DNA from: Cynocephalus volans
Lineage: Eukaryota; Chordata; Mammalia; Dermoptera; Cynocephalidae
Length of the DNA: 64,000 nucleotides
Direction: 5' to 3'
Assembly: GCF_027409185.1 (NCBI RefSeq)
Contig: NC_084463.1
Location: 114,520,133 to 114,584,132, forward strand
In this document: positions 44,745 through 58,361 of the stretch, piece after piece
Layout of the letters: every line of letters starts with the position of its first letter
Position numbering within the stretch: the first letter of the stretch is position 1
Made by a program: the position numbers and the translations under genes
The notes under the pieces: model-generated
What the model was told of the DNA's origin: nothing
Databases searched by the model: none
The model's input: only the letters and a program-made list of their open reading frames with translations

Positions 44745-47700
44745 GCTTTGACATTCAGGATGGCTGACCGCTATAAAAATAAAAAGCATGGTTGGTGGAG
44801 TTTGAAATAAGGATACCTTTCTTTAACAAGCATGTATAATAATTTGGTATGGAAATTATCTTTTATAAATATGTCTTTTCATTTTCAAAATTAACCTCTT
44901 CTTATTGTCCTAGCATTATAAAATATATCTGATCTCATTTTTATAGAAATCTATTCTGAGATTATTTGGGAAACTGCTTTCTGTACTAAAAACGGGTGTT
45001 TCATTCTCTAATGGGCTAAAGCCAGCAGTTTTTAGCATTGGATGGCTTCAGCATTTCTTTTCTTTTGGCCTGTTGCTGGGTGGTAAGGGTAACAAAGGAA
45101 CCAGACATTTTATGATAGAGTCTTCTTATAATTAAGCCAAACATTTTTATTTGTCTTATGTCTTTTTCTTTCCTCAAGACAGAAAAAATTCAATCTGTAC
45201 TCTATCAGAAGGCTAATAATTCCTAAGATATTGTTCACAGTAAAAGTAATGTGCCTTTTAAAATTAATGTGCTCTAGAATTTCAGCCCTAAGCTAAGTGT
45301 GCAATTCCCTTCTCTGCTGCTAGGTGGCAATTGAGGCCTTGAAGAGGAAAAAAAAAAAAAAAAATTATTCCTTTCTCACCCCACCTCCTACACTCAGAAA
45401 GATAGGTGCATTTTCTCTTCCTTAAGGTAAGAATTCTCTTAAGGATAATATTCTTTTTTTCCTGTTTTGTTTTGTCCAAGTGAATTTACATTCAGCTTTT
45501 CCTTTAATTGTTAAGAATAACACATACAAATGAAACATAAATTGCTATAGCTAAGGAAAAATAGATCATATCTTTTAAAGAGAGTGGTTTCCAAAGTGTA
45601 TGTTCATGAGTGATACAAAGTAGGAAGTTGCTATAATTTTCCTGAATGGTTTTTGTTTGTTTGTTTGTTTGTTTTTCAATTTTACAAAAGAAAAATTTCC
45701 TGTGAAAGGAATTACAACTGGCCATTCTAACATTATGCCTAATGTAATTAATTATAAATATAATACAATTAAGTATAAAACAAAAATGGAGGAGAATAAT
45801 TTTAAAGACCTAAAGACAATTTCAATGTGGTAAAATTGCTTTTTTCAAAAAGGAATTTTTATAGGAAAAACAATAAAATACTTCTTTTTAAGAGTAACAG
45901 AGGGGTACAATATAAAAAACAATTTTTTTTCCAGACAACCTATCCAGATTTATTCGTAGAAAAATTATTTAAAGACTACACAGTTTCTATGTATTTATAA
46001 ATCTAGTGAATCTGGTCTTTATCCTTTTCTAAGTATGTTTAATTGTGTATATGTTGTTTTCTGTGACCTTTACCAAAAAGAATATATGTACTGGATGTTT
46101 ATTTTATATAAAATTCAAATATTAAATCCCCATTCAAAGAAGAGTCTAAGTTTGAGTATTAAACCAAATTTTCTCCCCAGGCTGGACTCAGTGAAGTCTA
46201 ACACCAAAAAGAAAAGCTGCTTCTGGCATTCTAGGCCTTCCTTGCATCCAGATGGCCTGTCTGTAGCCTCGCCAGAACCAAACCCTTCCTGCTGTCTTTT
46301 CATCTGTCCTTGGATGACAGCCTCAGGCTACACCAGCTTACATAGCCCTTTAACTCTTAAATGTCCGAGATTTTTAAGAAGAGATGGCACTTGGTGAATT
46401 TGGTTGAAAGGCTAAATCAAATCTTAAGCTTGAAGTTTGGTTTACAAAGTATTTATCCACACAAACCTCCCCACCATAAGCTTTCTCCCACAGTAGCTCA
46501 GTCAGCCAGTTGGCATCAGAGGGAGCACCGTGTGGAAGGGAGTGTGTGTGGGCAGCTTGCAGGTGAGGGAGGATAGGGCTGCCAAGGCAGACCACGCGGT
46601 TTGTCCTGTGCCTACACTCAATACCTGACTGTGCCTTTCCAGAGCATTTGTATACACACAGCAGTTCTGCTGTTTGAAGTGTGGGTAATTTCAAAAAGTA
46701 TTTTTTAAAATAACTCATTGACAAGACATGTTCAGCAAACAAGAATGTGTAATGGCAGATATAAAATGATCAGGTATGAATTTAAGAGGGAACTCCTCTG
46801 AAGTAGTTGTGAAGACTAACAGGAAAAACAAATCTACTCTGTTTTAACAGTACCCTTGGAAATCTTACTAGTGGCAGCCATTGTTTTCATTTGGGTTTTC
46901 AAAGGTTTTATTTGTATGTGGGAATTTCACTAGAAGGTAATACACAAAGCAAATTCTACACTTGAAGGCAAAATTTCCCTATGGCTTTGCTTTTCTCCAC
47001 TTAGAGAGATGTTATTAACTGATTTGCAAGGGGCTTCTCAGCTGGCCAGAATAGATATTTTCAGTTGAAAGCCTATGACTTCATGTCACTTTCCCTCTTA
47101 TTTTTGAATCTCATTTCTTAGTTTTGCACTCACTGTTATTTTATTATTATTATACCTGTTGCCAAGCTATTCCGTTTTCCACAGAATTGATTAGAGACTT
47201 GAGAAACCCAAGGCAACGTAAAGTCCTAGTCCAGACTACATGAACAAAGAGAAAGGGAAAAAAAAAAAAAAAAAAAAAAAAACCTACAGAAGTGCTACAT
47301 TTTAGAGAGCTGCCAAAGAAAAAAGAAAGGGAAAAAACAAAAACCAAAAAAATGCCAAAGGAAACTGTAGTTGTAAAGAACGTAGCTTAAAAGTAGGACC
47401 CATGGAAGGAAGACTTAAAGGATAAAAAACCACATAGCACGGAGATAAAAAAAAAAAAGTATATAAAAGAGTTAATAAAAATAGATTTGATATATCTACT
47501 GATTAGCACTGTTTAGCCTGGAGTGCTGGGTAGCTATTCTAAGCAGCTGAACCTCTCTCAGCAGCAGCTAACATGAAAGGGGCACTCTGGCACAGGCTGC
47601 CTATTTGTGGCTTCATGACTGAAACACTTCCATCGACCCTATCCACCCACCCAGTTCTGTTGAGATCTTTACTCCCTTGTTTTCAGCTTCACCATTTGCT

Positions 47701-49240
47701 TCTTTGCTATTGCCTGACCCACAAATATGCAAAGTTGCCTTCTATGCTGTGCTCTTATCTGCTTGCAACTAAGATGGTGAAAATTGGAGCTCTTCATCCA
47801 GCTACATTGTCTCAGGCCACCCTGGGTAACATTCCTCCCAGTTGGACCCAGACCTCAGGATTCTTCCCTTTGTGAAAAACACAGTGAACTAGACAACCAT
47901 TTAGGAAAGATTATATCCTCAAGAGAACATAAGATATTGCTTATGGTTCAATGCACACTTCCCGAAAATAAGCTGAGGGCAGTCCCCCAAATGCAGAAAG
48001 AACAAAAAAATTTGTCATTTCTGGATATAAATGTCTGTTTTTCAGTTTTACACATACTACCTTACTAATAACTGATAACTTACAGATTGCAATTGGATTT
48101 TTACAGAACAATAAAATACTACTACCACGGGAAAGAAAATGTGAGAAAAAAGTTTATGAAAGCAAAAAAGGAGTTAAAATGTGGAGTTAGATGTCAACTT
48201 TTCCTCTTAGAAAAGACCAATTAAAGAAGATTGTTTTAGAATAAGTCATCTAGTGTTGGTGTACTGTTCTTTTTTAAAAAATGCACACTTTATTTCTGTG
48301 AAAATAATTTTACTTCCCCTTTCATTTGTGGGGGGAGCAAAAACTTAGTACCATTTCCATGGTCTAGTACAAGAGAAAAATATTGCTGACATAGGAAATG
48401 TTATGAATTTATACATAAGAATAGTTTTCTCCTCTAGTTAAAATGTTGCATTTTTCTCTACTTTTTCTCATCTTCTTGAGAGTATATATGAGTATATAAA
48501 TAAAGGCATCCTTGCATAAAACCCTTTGACCAAGTTTCACAACTCTAGTCCTATGCTAATAAGTCCTTATTTAGTTTCAGTCTGTCCAAATAAGCCTGTA
48601 AATTTCTGATGCAGCAAATACTAGTTGGGTCCTCTCTCTCATCTGTTCTTTTGCCCCCTGCAGAAACCTGGCTTAGTCTGTTCACTTAAAAAGGTAAAAC
48701 TAAACCCTATTTCTACAGAGCATTTTCTCATTGTGCAGGGGCACACAGAACGGTGGGGGAGCTCCTCTGTAGTGCAGGAAGGAGGTAGAGATTGGCTGCC
48801 ATCCAGTTCAGTTGGCTCAAAAGAAGTTCAGCTTCCTTGTCCTCTCAGACAGTCCCTTCCGTGCTGACCTTTAACTAATTGGCAGGGCACTAGAGCTCTG
48901 ACCCTGCTTCCCCAGTGCTAGCACTCTTATTCTCCCCACATTGTTGTACCTCCTGGAAGGGGCCAGGGGGAAAGCCTAAGAAAGACGTGCTATGGAGAAA
49001 AAAAGTGGAAATCCTGACTTTGGAGCCTCTTAGGATTCTCCTGCCCTCTCGTCCCCATAAGTGAGCAGGACTGTTAATTTAAAAGGATGTCAACGTGTGG
49101 CAGGAAAAATTGCAAACGCATGGAGAATTTAGCATGGTGTATGCATCAGGGTAGATAGTTCATAAACCTCAGGAGAATATACTAGCCCTTCTCCGAATAT
49201 TCCATAGCCTTTTAGAATCTCAATCTTTTTTTAAAGTTTG
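44745..49240. other. Non-coding stretch with few recognisable repeats
   Basis: AT-rich sequence with A/T runs (about 45347-45363; 47254-47281) and a (TTTG)n-type run near 45652-45675. No coding exon recognised. Open frames of up to 122 codons (46374-46742) lack any recognisable motif. Confidence 0.5.
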
Positions 49241-49244
49241 ATTT

Positions 49245-49640
49245 ACAGCTTTTACTTAAAAAATTTTTTTATTTAAATATTTTAAATTTTTGATGCAATA
49301 ATTGTACATATTATGGGTTACAGTGTGATATTTCAGTACATCTATACCATGTGTAATAATCAAATCAGGGTAATTAGCATATCCATCACCTCAAGCATTT
49401 ATCATTTCTTTGTGTTGAGAACACTCAAAATCTCCTCTAGCTATTTGAAAATATACAATGAATTATTGTTAACTCATCACCCTACAGTGCTGTAGAACAC
49501 TAGAGCTTACTCTTCCTACCTAGCTGTAATTTTGTATCTGTTAACCAACCTCTCCATATCCTCGTTCGACCCTCATCCTTCCTAGCCTCTAGTAACCACT
49601 ATTCTGCTCTCTACTTTTGTGAGATCAACTTTTTAAAAAA
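49245..49640 (-). mobile_element. L1 3' UTR (L1MA/PA-like)
   Basis: CATGTGTAATAATCAAATCA, CATATCCATCACCTCAAGCA, CTACAGTGCTGTAGAACAC and CTCTAGTAACCACTATTCTG follow a reverse-oriented L1 3' UTR. Confidence 0.7.
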
Positions 49641-50389
49641 ACTCCATATTTGATGGAAGTTTTGCAAACAAATATGTTTGCCTTCTTTTTATCACTATCA
49701 GTATTTCCACTGTGTGAAATTAGATTCCAAGAAAAATCATAATGCATACAATGGTCAAATAGTTTATAGAATTTGGTGCTAACACTTTTGAAAATGCAAA
49801 TTATTTATCATATAATCATTTCATTAATTTTGAGAGAAACCCAAACAATCTATATATAAAACCCTCCATACCATTGTTAAAATTTTTTTTGAAGTAAGTA
49901 ATATGGAGTAACAATTGTAAAATTGTAAAAACACAAGATTTGATTGTATTTTCTTCATTTTTGTTCCCCTTTGATGACTTCAGTGATGGTGGCACAGTTG
50001 CATGCTTGGCATCTCTCCTCCTGCGAACTTAGTACAAACAATCCCCTACCTCATTTGGGAGTGTCTGTAACCCACTCATATAACCCACTCTATTTACCTT
50101 CCAAAAGCTGACATTCAGCTGTAACAAGAAAAAAAAAAAAAACCCAACTTTCCAGTTTGTTGGCAACTTGTTGAAGGCAATTGACTGCTTTTCAATAGAA
50201 AACATTTCCTTCCCCTATTGTGTCACCTCTACCCCCTGAAACACTTTGCAAAGCTCTGGCTAAGTCCTCCTGTGATTGCCAGACAATGGTTTCCTTTGAA
50301 AAAACTAAATAACTTAGAACCAGCTGGTGTCATGCACCTGAGGTATTTTCTTAAGAAAACAGTCATTGCTCTCCACCCATAATGTCTGC

Positions 50390-50500
50390 ACAGTAAATGG
50401 CACAGTAAAGAGCTGGAAGGGGCTTCCCAACTCAATCCTACCCATAAATTCTACAGGGGAGGAAACTGAGGCCCAGAGAAGTAAGAATATAGTCTAAGTT
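50390..50500 (-). repeat. MIR SINE fragment
   Basis: GGGGAGGAAACTGAGGCCCA and GAGAAGTAAG match the MIR core complement. Confidence 0.5.
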
Positions 50501-50604
50501 CTGCAGCAAGAGTCCTTCACTTTTTCTGTGCCAAGGACTGCCTTGGCAGGCTGGTGAAAACTGTGAGTTTCCTTTCAGAATAATGTTTTTAAGAACATAA
50601 AAAG

Positions 50605-52045
50605 TACATGAAGCTGGACCCCTTATTACACCATATACAAAAATTAACTCAAAATGGATTGTAGACCTAAAGGTAAAAGCTAATACTATGCAATTTTTAG
50701 AAGAAAATATAGGAGTATATCTTATGACTGTACATTAGCAATAGTTTCTTTTGTCTTAAGACAGCTTTTTTGAAATATAATTCATATACCATAAAATTCA
50801 TTCATTTAAAGTATATACAATTTAATAGTTTTTAGTATATTTACAGACCTGTACAACAATCACCATTCTCTAATTTTAGACTGATTTTTTTTTTTTTTAA
50901 ACAATAAGGAGGACTTATCGGCTCATGTACAAAGAAGGTCAAACAATGGCACCAAGGACTGGATTTTTCTATATGTCTATTGTGCTATTTTGGTGGGGTT
51001 TTTTTTGTTTGTTTTTAAACAGCTTTATTGAGATTAATTCACATACTATACAATTCACTCATTTAAAATGTGCTATTCAATATTTTTTGGGATATTCACA
51101 GAGTTGTGCAACCATCACCTAGGCAATAACTTCTTTGGTATGACATCAAAAGCTCAAGCAACAAAAGAAAAAAAATAAATTATGTTACCTCAAAATAACA
51201 AACATTTGTGTTGCAAATAATACCATCAGGGAAGTGGAAAGCAGCCCACAGAATGGGAGAAAATATTTGTAAATTATACATCTGATAAGGGACTTAGATC
51301 CAGAATATATCAGGAACTCTTACAGTTGAATAATAAAAAGACCACCCAATTAAAGAATGGACAAAGGTTTTGAAAAGATATCTCTCCAAAAAAGTTATAC
51401 AAATAGCCAATAAGCACATGGAAAGATGCTCAACATCATTAGCCATTAGGGAAATGAAAACCAAAACCACAATGAAATATCCCTTAATACTCACTAAGAT
51501 GGCTATAATAAAAAAAGACATAATAACAAGGGCTGGAGAGTAGATTGAGAAATTGGAACCCTCAAACACTGCTGGTGATAATGTGAAATGGTCCAACTAC
51601 TTTGGAAAACAGTCTGGCAGTTCCTCAAATATTTAAACATAGAATTACTGTATGACCCAGCAATTCCACTCCTAGTTATAAACTCAGTAGAAACTAAAAG
51701 GTACATCCACATAAAAACTTGTACATGAATCATTAATCATAATAGCTAAAAAGTGGAAACCTAAATGTCTGTCAACATGGATAAACAAAATATGGTATAT
51801 CCATGCAATGAAATATTACTTGGCAATAAAAAGAACTGAAGTCCTGGAGGGTAGAGGGGAGAAGGGTAGGGAGTGTCTGCTAGTGGGTATCGGTTCTTTT
51901 TGTGGGGATGGAAAATGTTCTAAACTTAGACTATAGTGAAGGTTGCATAATTCTATGAATATATTAAAGCCATTGAATTGCACATTTTAGATGGATAACA
52001 TTTATATGAATTATATCTCAATAATGATGTTTTAAAATATAAAAT
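50605..52045 (+). mobile_element. L1 3' half, broken ORF2, with internal insertion
   Basis: ORF2 C-terminal sequence (ACACCATATACAAAAATTAA, CCAATAAGCACATGGAAAGA, GACCCAGCAATTCCACTCC) runs to a short 3' UTR. The frame is disrupted. An element at about 50751-51120 interrupts it. Confidence 0.8.
50751..51120 (+). mobile_element. About 370-bp insertion inside L1, holding two related L1 3' UTR-like modules
   Basis: Modules at 50764-50883 and 51020-51120 share GAAATATAATTCATATACCA / GAGATTAATTCACATACTAT and a TTCACAGAGTTGTGCAACC-type end. They are separated by T-rich sequence. The L1 target is duplicated: AGCAATAGTTTCTT (50737-50750) and AGGCAATAACTTCTT (51121-51135). Confidence 0.55.
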
Positions 52046-52549
52046 ATATAAGAATCAAGGAAACAAATTCTATTGAAATACAGTATCAGAATATTAAAAA
52101 ACAAATTTGTGATATGGTAATACATGAGCTTCTTTGTCAGCACATTAAATTATAAGATGTAGCAGTGGGCCTATTAACTACCATAATTTTGAAGTAGTGA
52201 TCAATCAGTGTATATGAAATTTTAAGATATCTGCAACAAATGTAAAAGCAATAAGGAAATGTCTATGATTCCTATTGGTGAAAGTTATAGCATGGCTAAT
52301 ACTCTGTGGTTTCTTGTCTACATTAGTAATCCAAAGATACATGCCAATCTAAGCCTACAAATGGGAGGAGGTGAAAGACAGGGCAGAAGTAGGGGAGATC
52401 CTGAAGGAAATGCTAAATTTCAATTAGAGATCAGTTAAAATAATAATGTAACTTTGTTTTCCTTCTAAGTTCATGGATACCTTGAATTCTATCTATAGAC
52501 TCCTTGGGGGGCCATCAATCCCAGGTTAAAAACCTCTATAGAAAGTTAG

Positions 52550-53700
52550 TGAGAAAGGTAGTTTAAAATTCAGGCCTCCTGACTCTAAGTCCAGTGCTCT
52601 TTCTAGGGGTTTATGTGGGAGTTTCTAAAGGAAAGAGGATTTTGACTACGACCCTCTTCTTCCTATTCCATCTGGCCCTACCCTCACAACCACGACCACC
52701 CCACATACCATCCATTTACAGCATCACCACCAAATGTATATATATGACAATCTGTCAGGATCTTGCCCATCAGGAGCAGCTGCTGCTTTATCTCTCCATC
52801 TCCTCTTCTGCTGCTCCTCCACCTCTGTCCCATCTCCAGCCTCCTTCCATTTGCAGGTTCAGATTAGCCTTGTAGGGATTAAGCTCTGTCCTGATCAGAA
52901 TCACAGCAAATCTTCAGACCTGAGGCAGGAACCATTTTCTTATCATGCCTCATGTCTGCTATCTTGCTTGCTTTGTCTGCCTTCATCAATCCCTGGAGAG
53001 CTCCAGTTATTGGAATATGGCCCTGGATGTTTGGCTACCTACCTTTATCCTGCACAGAGTCTTTGAGCTCATCTGGTTGCCTCTTGTCTATTGGATTCTC
53101 CCTGGTAGCTTGCCATGATCCCTGCTCAGAGTGTGTATCTGGATCTCTGGACCTTGACTGCTGGGTTCTGACCTCATGACCTTGTTTGGCTTGGAGTCCT
53201 GACTAATGATCTTGTTCTGGATCTTCCCCAGTTCCTACCCATTTTTAGTTCACTCTCAATTTTCTCAATCTGAGATACCCTGAAATATATAGCTATGATG
53301 ACCATTTAACTTGGGTTTTCAGAGAAGGTCAATTTTAAGTATTCTGTCTTTTTGACTCTAGTGTTTTGGTATAAAATGTATATTGCCCAGAGAATTTTTG
53401 ATGACAGAAAAAAATCCCAAAATCCCATAGTCAAAATATGTTCTTCTTTTTTTCTTTTTTCAGGAAATATGTTCATTTAAAGAGGTTTCTCTAATCTTTT
53501 AAGTTCCAGTACTGAAGTGATCACTAGTCTTAATGCCCAATTCCAAACCACAGTCCACGTTCTACCACACTAACAAGTAGTACTTTATTACACACTGGAG
53601 GTAATTTGGAAAGAAAGCAAAGTTCAGAGGAGGACCCAGAAAACTCCTGGCCCCAGCTTTCAAATAAAGGCAGAAATGTCACACATTCCATTCTTATTTT
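52550..53700. other. Non-coding stretch, CT-rich in part
   Basis: Open frames at 52594-52875, 52734-53066 and 52952-53179 overlap in different frames and lack recognisable domains. The CT-rich composition explains them. Confidence 0.5.
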
Positions 53701-53707
53701 TTAAAAG

Positions 53708-53773
53708 TTATTTTACTATATTTATGTGTGCATTCATATATTTGAATATGCACACATAAATATAGTAAAATAA
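53708..53773. repeat. 66-bp hairpin with perfect 26-bp arms
   Basis: The left arm 53708-53733 is the exact reverse complement of the right arm 53748-53773, with a 14-nt loop. The arm contains TACTATATTTATGTGTGCAT. AT-rich and non-coding. Confidence 0.95.
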
Positions 53774-53779
53774 TTTGAA

Positions 53780-56700
53780 TATAATAGAGGAAAACAACTT
53801 GATTGTCTCTCAGTGACTGCATGTGTATTAGCACCTGTCTATTTAAATCTTTATCATATGGCATGTTCTGGTAAGCTCCCCTCTGAATTGAAGAATGACT
53901 AAATTTCTGTAAAATCCAAAATCAGTGGTTCGAGCTTGGTTACTTTACCCTGTTTCTAACTGACTCGATCTCTGTTAGCAGCTTTTCTGCCTTGCCAGGC
54001 ATTCTAAGGCAATTTCTAGAAAATATTCCCTCTGAGGAAACTTCAAAATCCACATTTCCTCTAGATCTCTAAACAATTATTTCTATAAATTAATGTCTTC
54101 TGTTAAAATGTTAACCTAAATTTTAGTATAGAAAAAAATGCCTTGATACTGCTCTGTAGACAAAACTTTATAAGTCCCAATCAGTTCTAAATCCGTTATG
54201 TTGCTAAACAAAAAATACTGATTAAAAGAAAAAGCCCCCATATTTGCTGTTACTGTTTGTTTTCCAGTTAGACTCATGATAGAGTCAGTAGTGAAAAAGA
54301 CACATTACAATGCCTATTTATGGCTTTTTGATGATGTGTGACTATGGTTTGCTGTGGAATTTTAATATGAAACTCACTACCTGGGATCTGTACAACATTT
54401 TTGTTTAACTTAATTAAGCCCTCTGGATGCAGATTAACTTCCTTTGCTCAGTATTTATTATTGTTTCATCTGCAATGAAATGGGAACTGTAAGCATTTTG
54501 ATAAGTACGTTGAAAGGTTTCTCCATCTCAATCTAAGTCTCTCAGAGTTAGCCCCATTATGTGCAGTAATCTGTTTTTGTAATTTTTTGCAATAAAAACC
54601 AAATCTAAAGTGACATTCTTGACACCTCATACAACATGGCAACAATAGGCAGCTATTCTCTATACCTACTGGATCCTCCTGGCTATATGAGTGTCACAGA
54701 GTGTGCTCAAGGCCAGAGCTCTGGCTGGGGCCATGAGAATGTGAGTAGATTCTGTCCCGATGCTCCAACTACAAGTGGATGAGGTCAGTAGGTAATAATA
54801 TGTGGAACTGGATCTTTTTAATCTTAGCAAAACAGAACATGTTAACTCTTCTCAGCCACAGCTTTCCTTGTGCCTGGTATTCTGCATTTAATAAAATATA
54901 TTTTGGGTGAAATGGTCATCTGAACAGATTCTGAGCACAGTCATTATTTGTTATCATGCTGAGAGGCAACAGAGACCGTATGACTGCCCTCTGGGGCTAT
55001 GACTGCATCTCTTCATCTCAAAAGACAGAGCTGAACACAACTAGCTTATTATTATTATTTCAAGTTTGCATAAATAAAAAAAGGTCATTATGCATTAGTT
55101 ACAGGCAAGCAAAGCTCAAAGTAAATATATTCATGTATTTTATAAACATTCGTGTGTTTCATGAATAGTCAAGGAATCAAATCAAAATAAAACAGCACAA
55201 CTTGATAGAGACATTATGCTAAGTTTTACCCCCAAACCAATACTGCCTTTAGAATTCTAAAACTGTAGTGGAATTACTTCAGAAGTCCTAACATGCTACA
55301 GCAAATGCATTTATCTTGATAGATAAAGCCCTTACAAAATCATTCATGAGGCCAGTGGGCTGGTATTTTTTTTGGCTTTAATGGACATAATGAATTGAGA
55401 AGACTGTGAAAATCTCATTAGCAATGATGGGTACCCTGCTTGTGCCATTTTAACAAAACTAGAGAAGAAAAAAGAAGATTGAGAAGAGAAGTAAGGCAAA
55501 CAAAAGGATACTAGAGAATACAAGGTAACTAAATGGAGCTTCAGGGTGGGGATTCAGTCTGGGTTTTATTCTTGCTGCCATAGGTGTTGAAACTTGTTAA
55601 ACTTTTTATGGGAAAAATAACCTTATCTATTATTATTATTAATTATATTTTCTTTTTCTCCTTCTATAAAAAGAAAACAGGATAATAATTCTTGATGTAC
55701 CCATATAAGTGAGAATTAAAAAATTGCATTTAAGCATTTTGCAAATTTGGAGTATAATACTTTCATTAGAATGTCCATTATTTCTCTGCAAAGAGTTAGA
55801 GGAAATACAGGTCATGGACTTGCCTGACCTGTATTAGGTTACTGATATATCTAAAGTTTAGATATCTTAACACAGCACACATATACCCGTCCAAAGAACT
55901 TTCACAGTGTGACCACTTGACACTTAACAGTGTGAACTCAACACTTGAAAATCTGACTTCAGTGACTTTAGTGTTGGATCATTTGCATCTAGCAGATTTC
56001 ACTATTATCGTGCATGCTGTAATTAGCTAGTCTTCAGTGTTTATAATGATGTAATTTTTTAATAGTAGAATTATTTTTTAATTATTTAAGATAGTTTCTT
56101 TGGATGATTCTGGTGTTTAGAATTTCAGACTGAAGATTTTCTAATTAGTTTATTTTATATGAGTATATCATTATCGGGATGTAGTGGGTACAGGAAGGCT
56201 AAGCAAAGAACAAAGAAATTCTATGGCTTTTGAGAGTTCATATTTAAAGTTGCTATGCAATTGATTGGAACAGATTTATGAAAATCATCCTGAAGAGACA
56301 TGAATCCTAAGCCAGCAGGACTGACCTGTAATTTGATGAAAGAAGTGGTAAGTTGTGGAAGCCTAGAAAAATCTGGACATTCTCTAGGACAAATGTTGTA
56401 GTGTTTATCCAAGTGCCCTCTAGGGCAAGAGAGTTTCAGCCAAATGTCTCTGAATATTGCAGCTCTACTGGCAAGGGCATTCTCAAACTGAACATAGATT
56501 CAGGGGACCACAGCCAATGAACTGAGTGTTTTCAGCTCCCTTAGCATTATGTGACTATCCATACCATGGGATTAATACGCCAGGCTATGATAATCTGACC
56601 CATTCAAATGTTGAATTATTCTAATACCCCTGTTTCTGATTCCATGTATACCAAGTAACACTGTAATTAGGATCCTGAATGTCTACTTTAAAGAGGGCAG

Positions 56701-57770
56701 AATGGGCAAGCCATGTGGGTGTGTCCCATTGCTGTGATATTCATTGCAAATTAATAAAGTCACTTTTCTAGTTTGATATAGTTTTGGCAAAATGATTTGT
56801 TAAAATATTATTTTATCCTCCCTGTATTTTTCTCTCCCCCACATTTCAGAAGGTAATTAGGCTTTACAATTCCTTACCATGGGGATTTTGGCAGGACAAA
56901 AATTAGAAGCAGCTTCAAGTTATTGGTTTTTGCCACTTCTGAAGAAGCTATGCTGATTGATCAGATGATGCTGAATGTCCTGGAGGGCTGGGAGAGAAGG
57001 GGTCTTAGAGAGGTAAGAGGCTTCTCTAGGAGTTTCCCTAAGGCTGGGAGGGTGAAGTGTCAGAGCACGGGAAGGTGGCAAGACCTAAGAGGAGCATGGC
57101 TGCTTGGAATATCCAGGTAGGCTGGATCCTAGGCACTAAGAGTTCCTGAGTCCCAAGCATCACAAAAGTTGCAGTCACCATTCCTGGGAGTATGCTTCAG
57201 ACTACAAGCGTGGGTGTCTGGACAGTAACCAGACCAACAGTGCCTTGACAAAGAATTACTTGGGCTGAATTTCCCTTCAGCTTATAGGATGGGGTTTGGA
57301 GTTCAAAGTAAGTTGATTTAAAGACCAGAAAGAAACTTAGGTTTTCTTGCACATCTGAACTTGTGGCTGAGATTGTCACACAGCACATCAGTCTTGTGAA
57401 CTCAGTTAATGTGAACTCATGATCAGCCTGCTAGGAAGTCAGGTTTCTGAAACTGAAAGTGTGAGGGCCAGATAATTGGTCTATGGTAGTAAGTGCCATT
57501 CTGTAAGAACTTTGGAACTATGCTACTTGCCCATTCTTGAAAAAGTGAGCACCTGCGTAAGCATCCGCCCCCCCCACCCCTATTTGTCTTTACCATATTT
57601 TTCAAGAAGCACCATTCTTAGATGAATTTCCACAATTTCTACCAACACCTCAAATATTTAAATTGTCATTTTATACAACATAGAAAAAGAAAGGGTTTGT
57701 TAAATAAAGGTACACTTTAATCTGATTAATAAGGTCTTACTATAGAGCTTACTTAACATTTTTCATAACA
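53780..57770. other. Unique-looking non-coding stretch with few repeats
   Basis: No gene or clear repeat family recognised over about 4 kb. Short frames only. It contains an 11-bp-arm inverted repeat (55804-55835) and an octamer motif ATTTGCAT (55981-55988). Confidence 0.5.
55804..55835. promoter_or_regulatory. Inverted repeat with AGGTCA half-sites, 10-bp spacer
   Basis: AATACAGGTCA (55804-55814) and TGACCTGTATT (55825-55835) are perfect reverse complements. AGGTCA is the nuclear-receptor half-site. Spacing 10 is not a standard element. Function is conjecture. Confidence 0.35.
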
Positions 57771-57968
57771 TACTTTTTTTTAACTTTGTGTTTTGAAATA
57801 ATTATACATTCACAGGAAGTTGCAAACATATTACAGGGAAGTCCCTTGTAACCTTCACCCAGTTTCCACCAATGGTAGCATCTTACATAAATATAGTACA
57901 ATATCAAATCCAGGAAATTGATTACAATCCTCAGATCTTATTCAGATTTCACCAGTTTTACATGCACT

Positions 57969-57991
57969 CGTGTGTGTGCATGTGTGTGTGT
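57969..57991. repeat. (TG)n microsatellite, short
   Basis: GTGTGTGTGCATGTGTGTGT within the L1 3' UTR relic. Confidence 0.85.
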
Positions 57992-58361
57992 TTAGTTTTA
58001 TGCTATTTTATCATGTGTGTAGTAGATTCATGTACCAACAATTACAATCAATATACCAAACTGTTTTATTACCACAAAGATCTCTTGTGCTACCTCTTTA
58101 TGTTCACTCATATGCTCCCCGCACCCCTCTCCTCCTTCCCTACTTCCCTCTCCCTAAGTCCTGGCATCACTGATCTGTTCTCCATCTCTATAATTTTATA
58201 ATTTCGACAATGTTGCATAAATGAAATCATATCTAACCTTTTGAGACTGGCTTTTTTTCGTTCAGCATAATTCTCTTGATATCCATCCAAGTTGTTGCAT
58301 GTATCAATAATCTGTTTCTTTTTATTCCTGAGTAGTTTTCCATGATATGGATTCACCACAG

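Larger units (their letters stand above)
50505..52545. mobile_element. Old DNA-transposon-like repeat split by an L1
   Basis: The left part (50505-50604: CCAAGGACTGCCTTGGCAGG, AGAATAATGTTTTTAAGAAC) and right part (about 52050-52545: CAAATTTGTGATATGGTAAT, TATAGACTCCTTGGGGGGCC) are two ends of one repeat I recognise but cannot name. L1 sequence at 50605-52045 separates them. Confidence 0.5.

Noticed and set aside
51294..51596. 100-codon minus-strand open frame
   Set aside because: It is the antisense of L1 ORF2 sequence.
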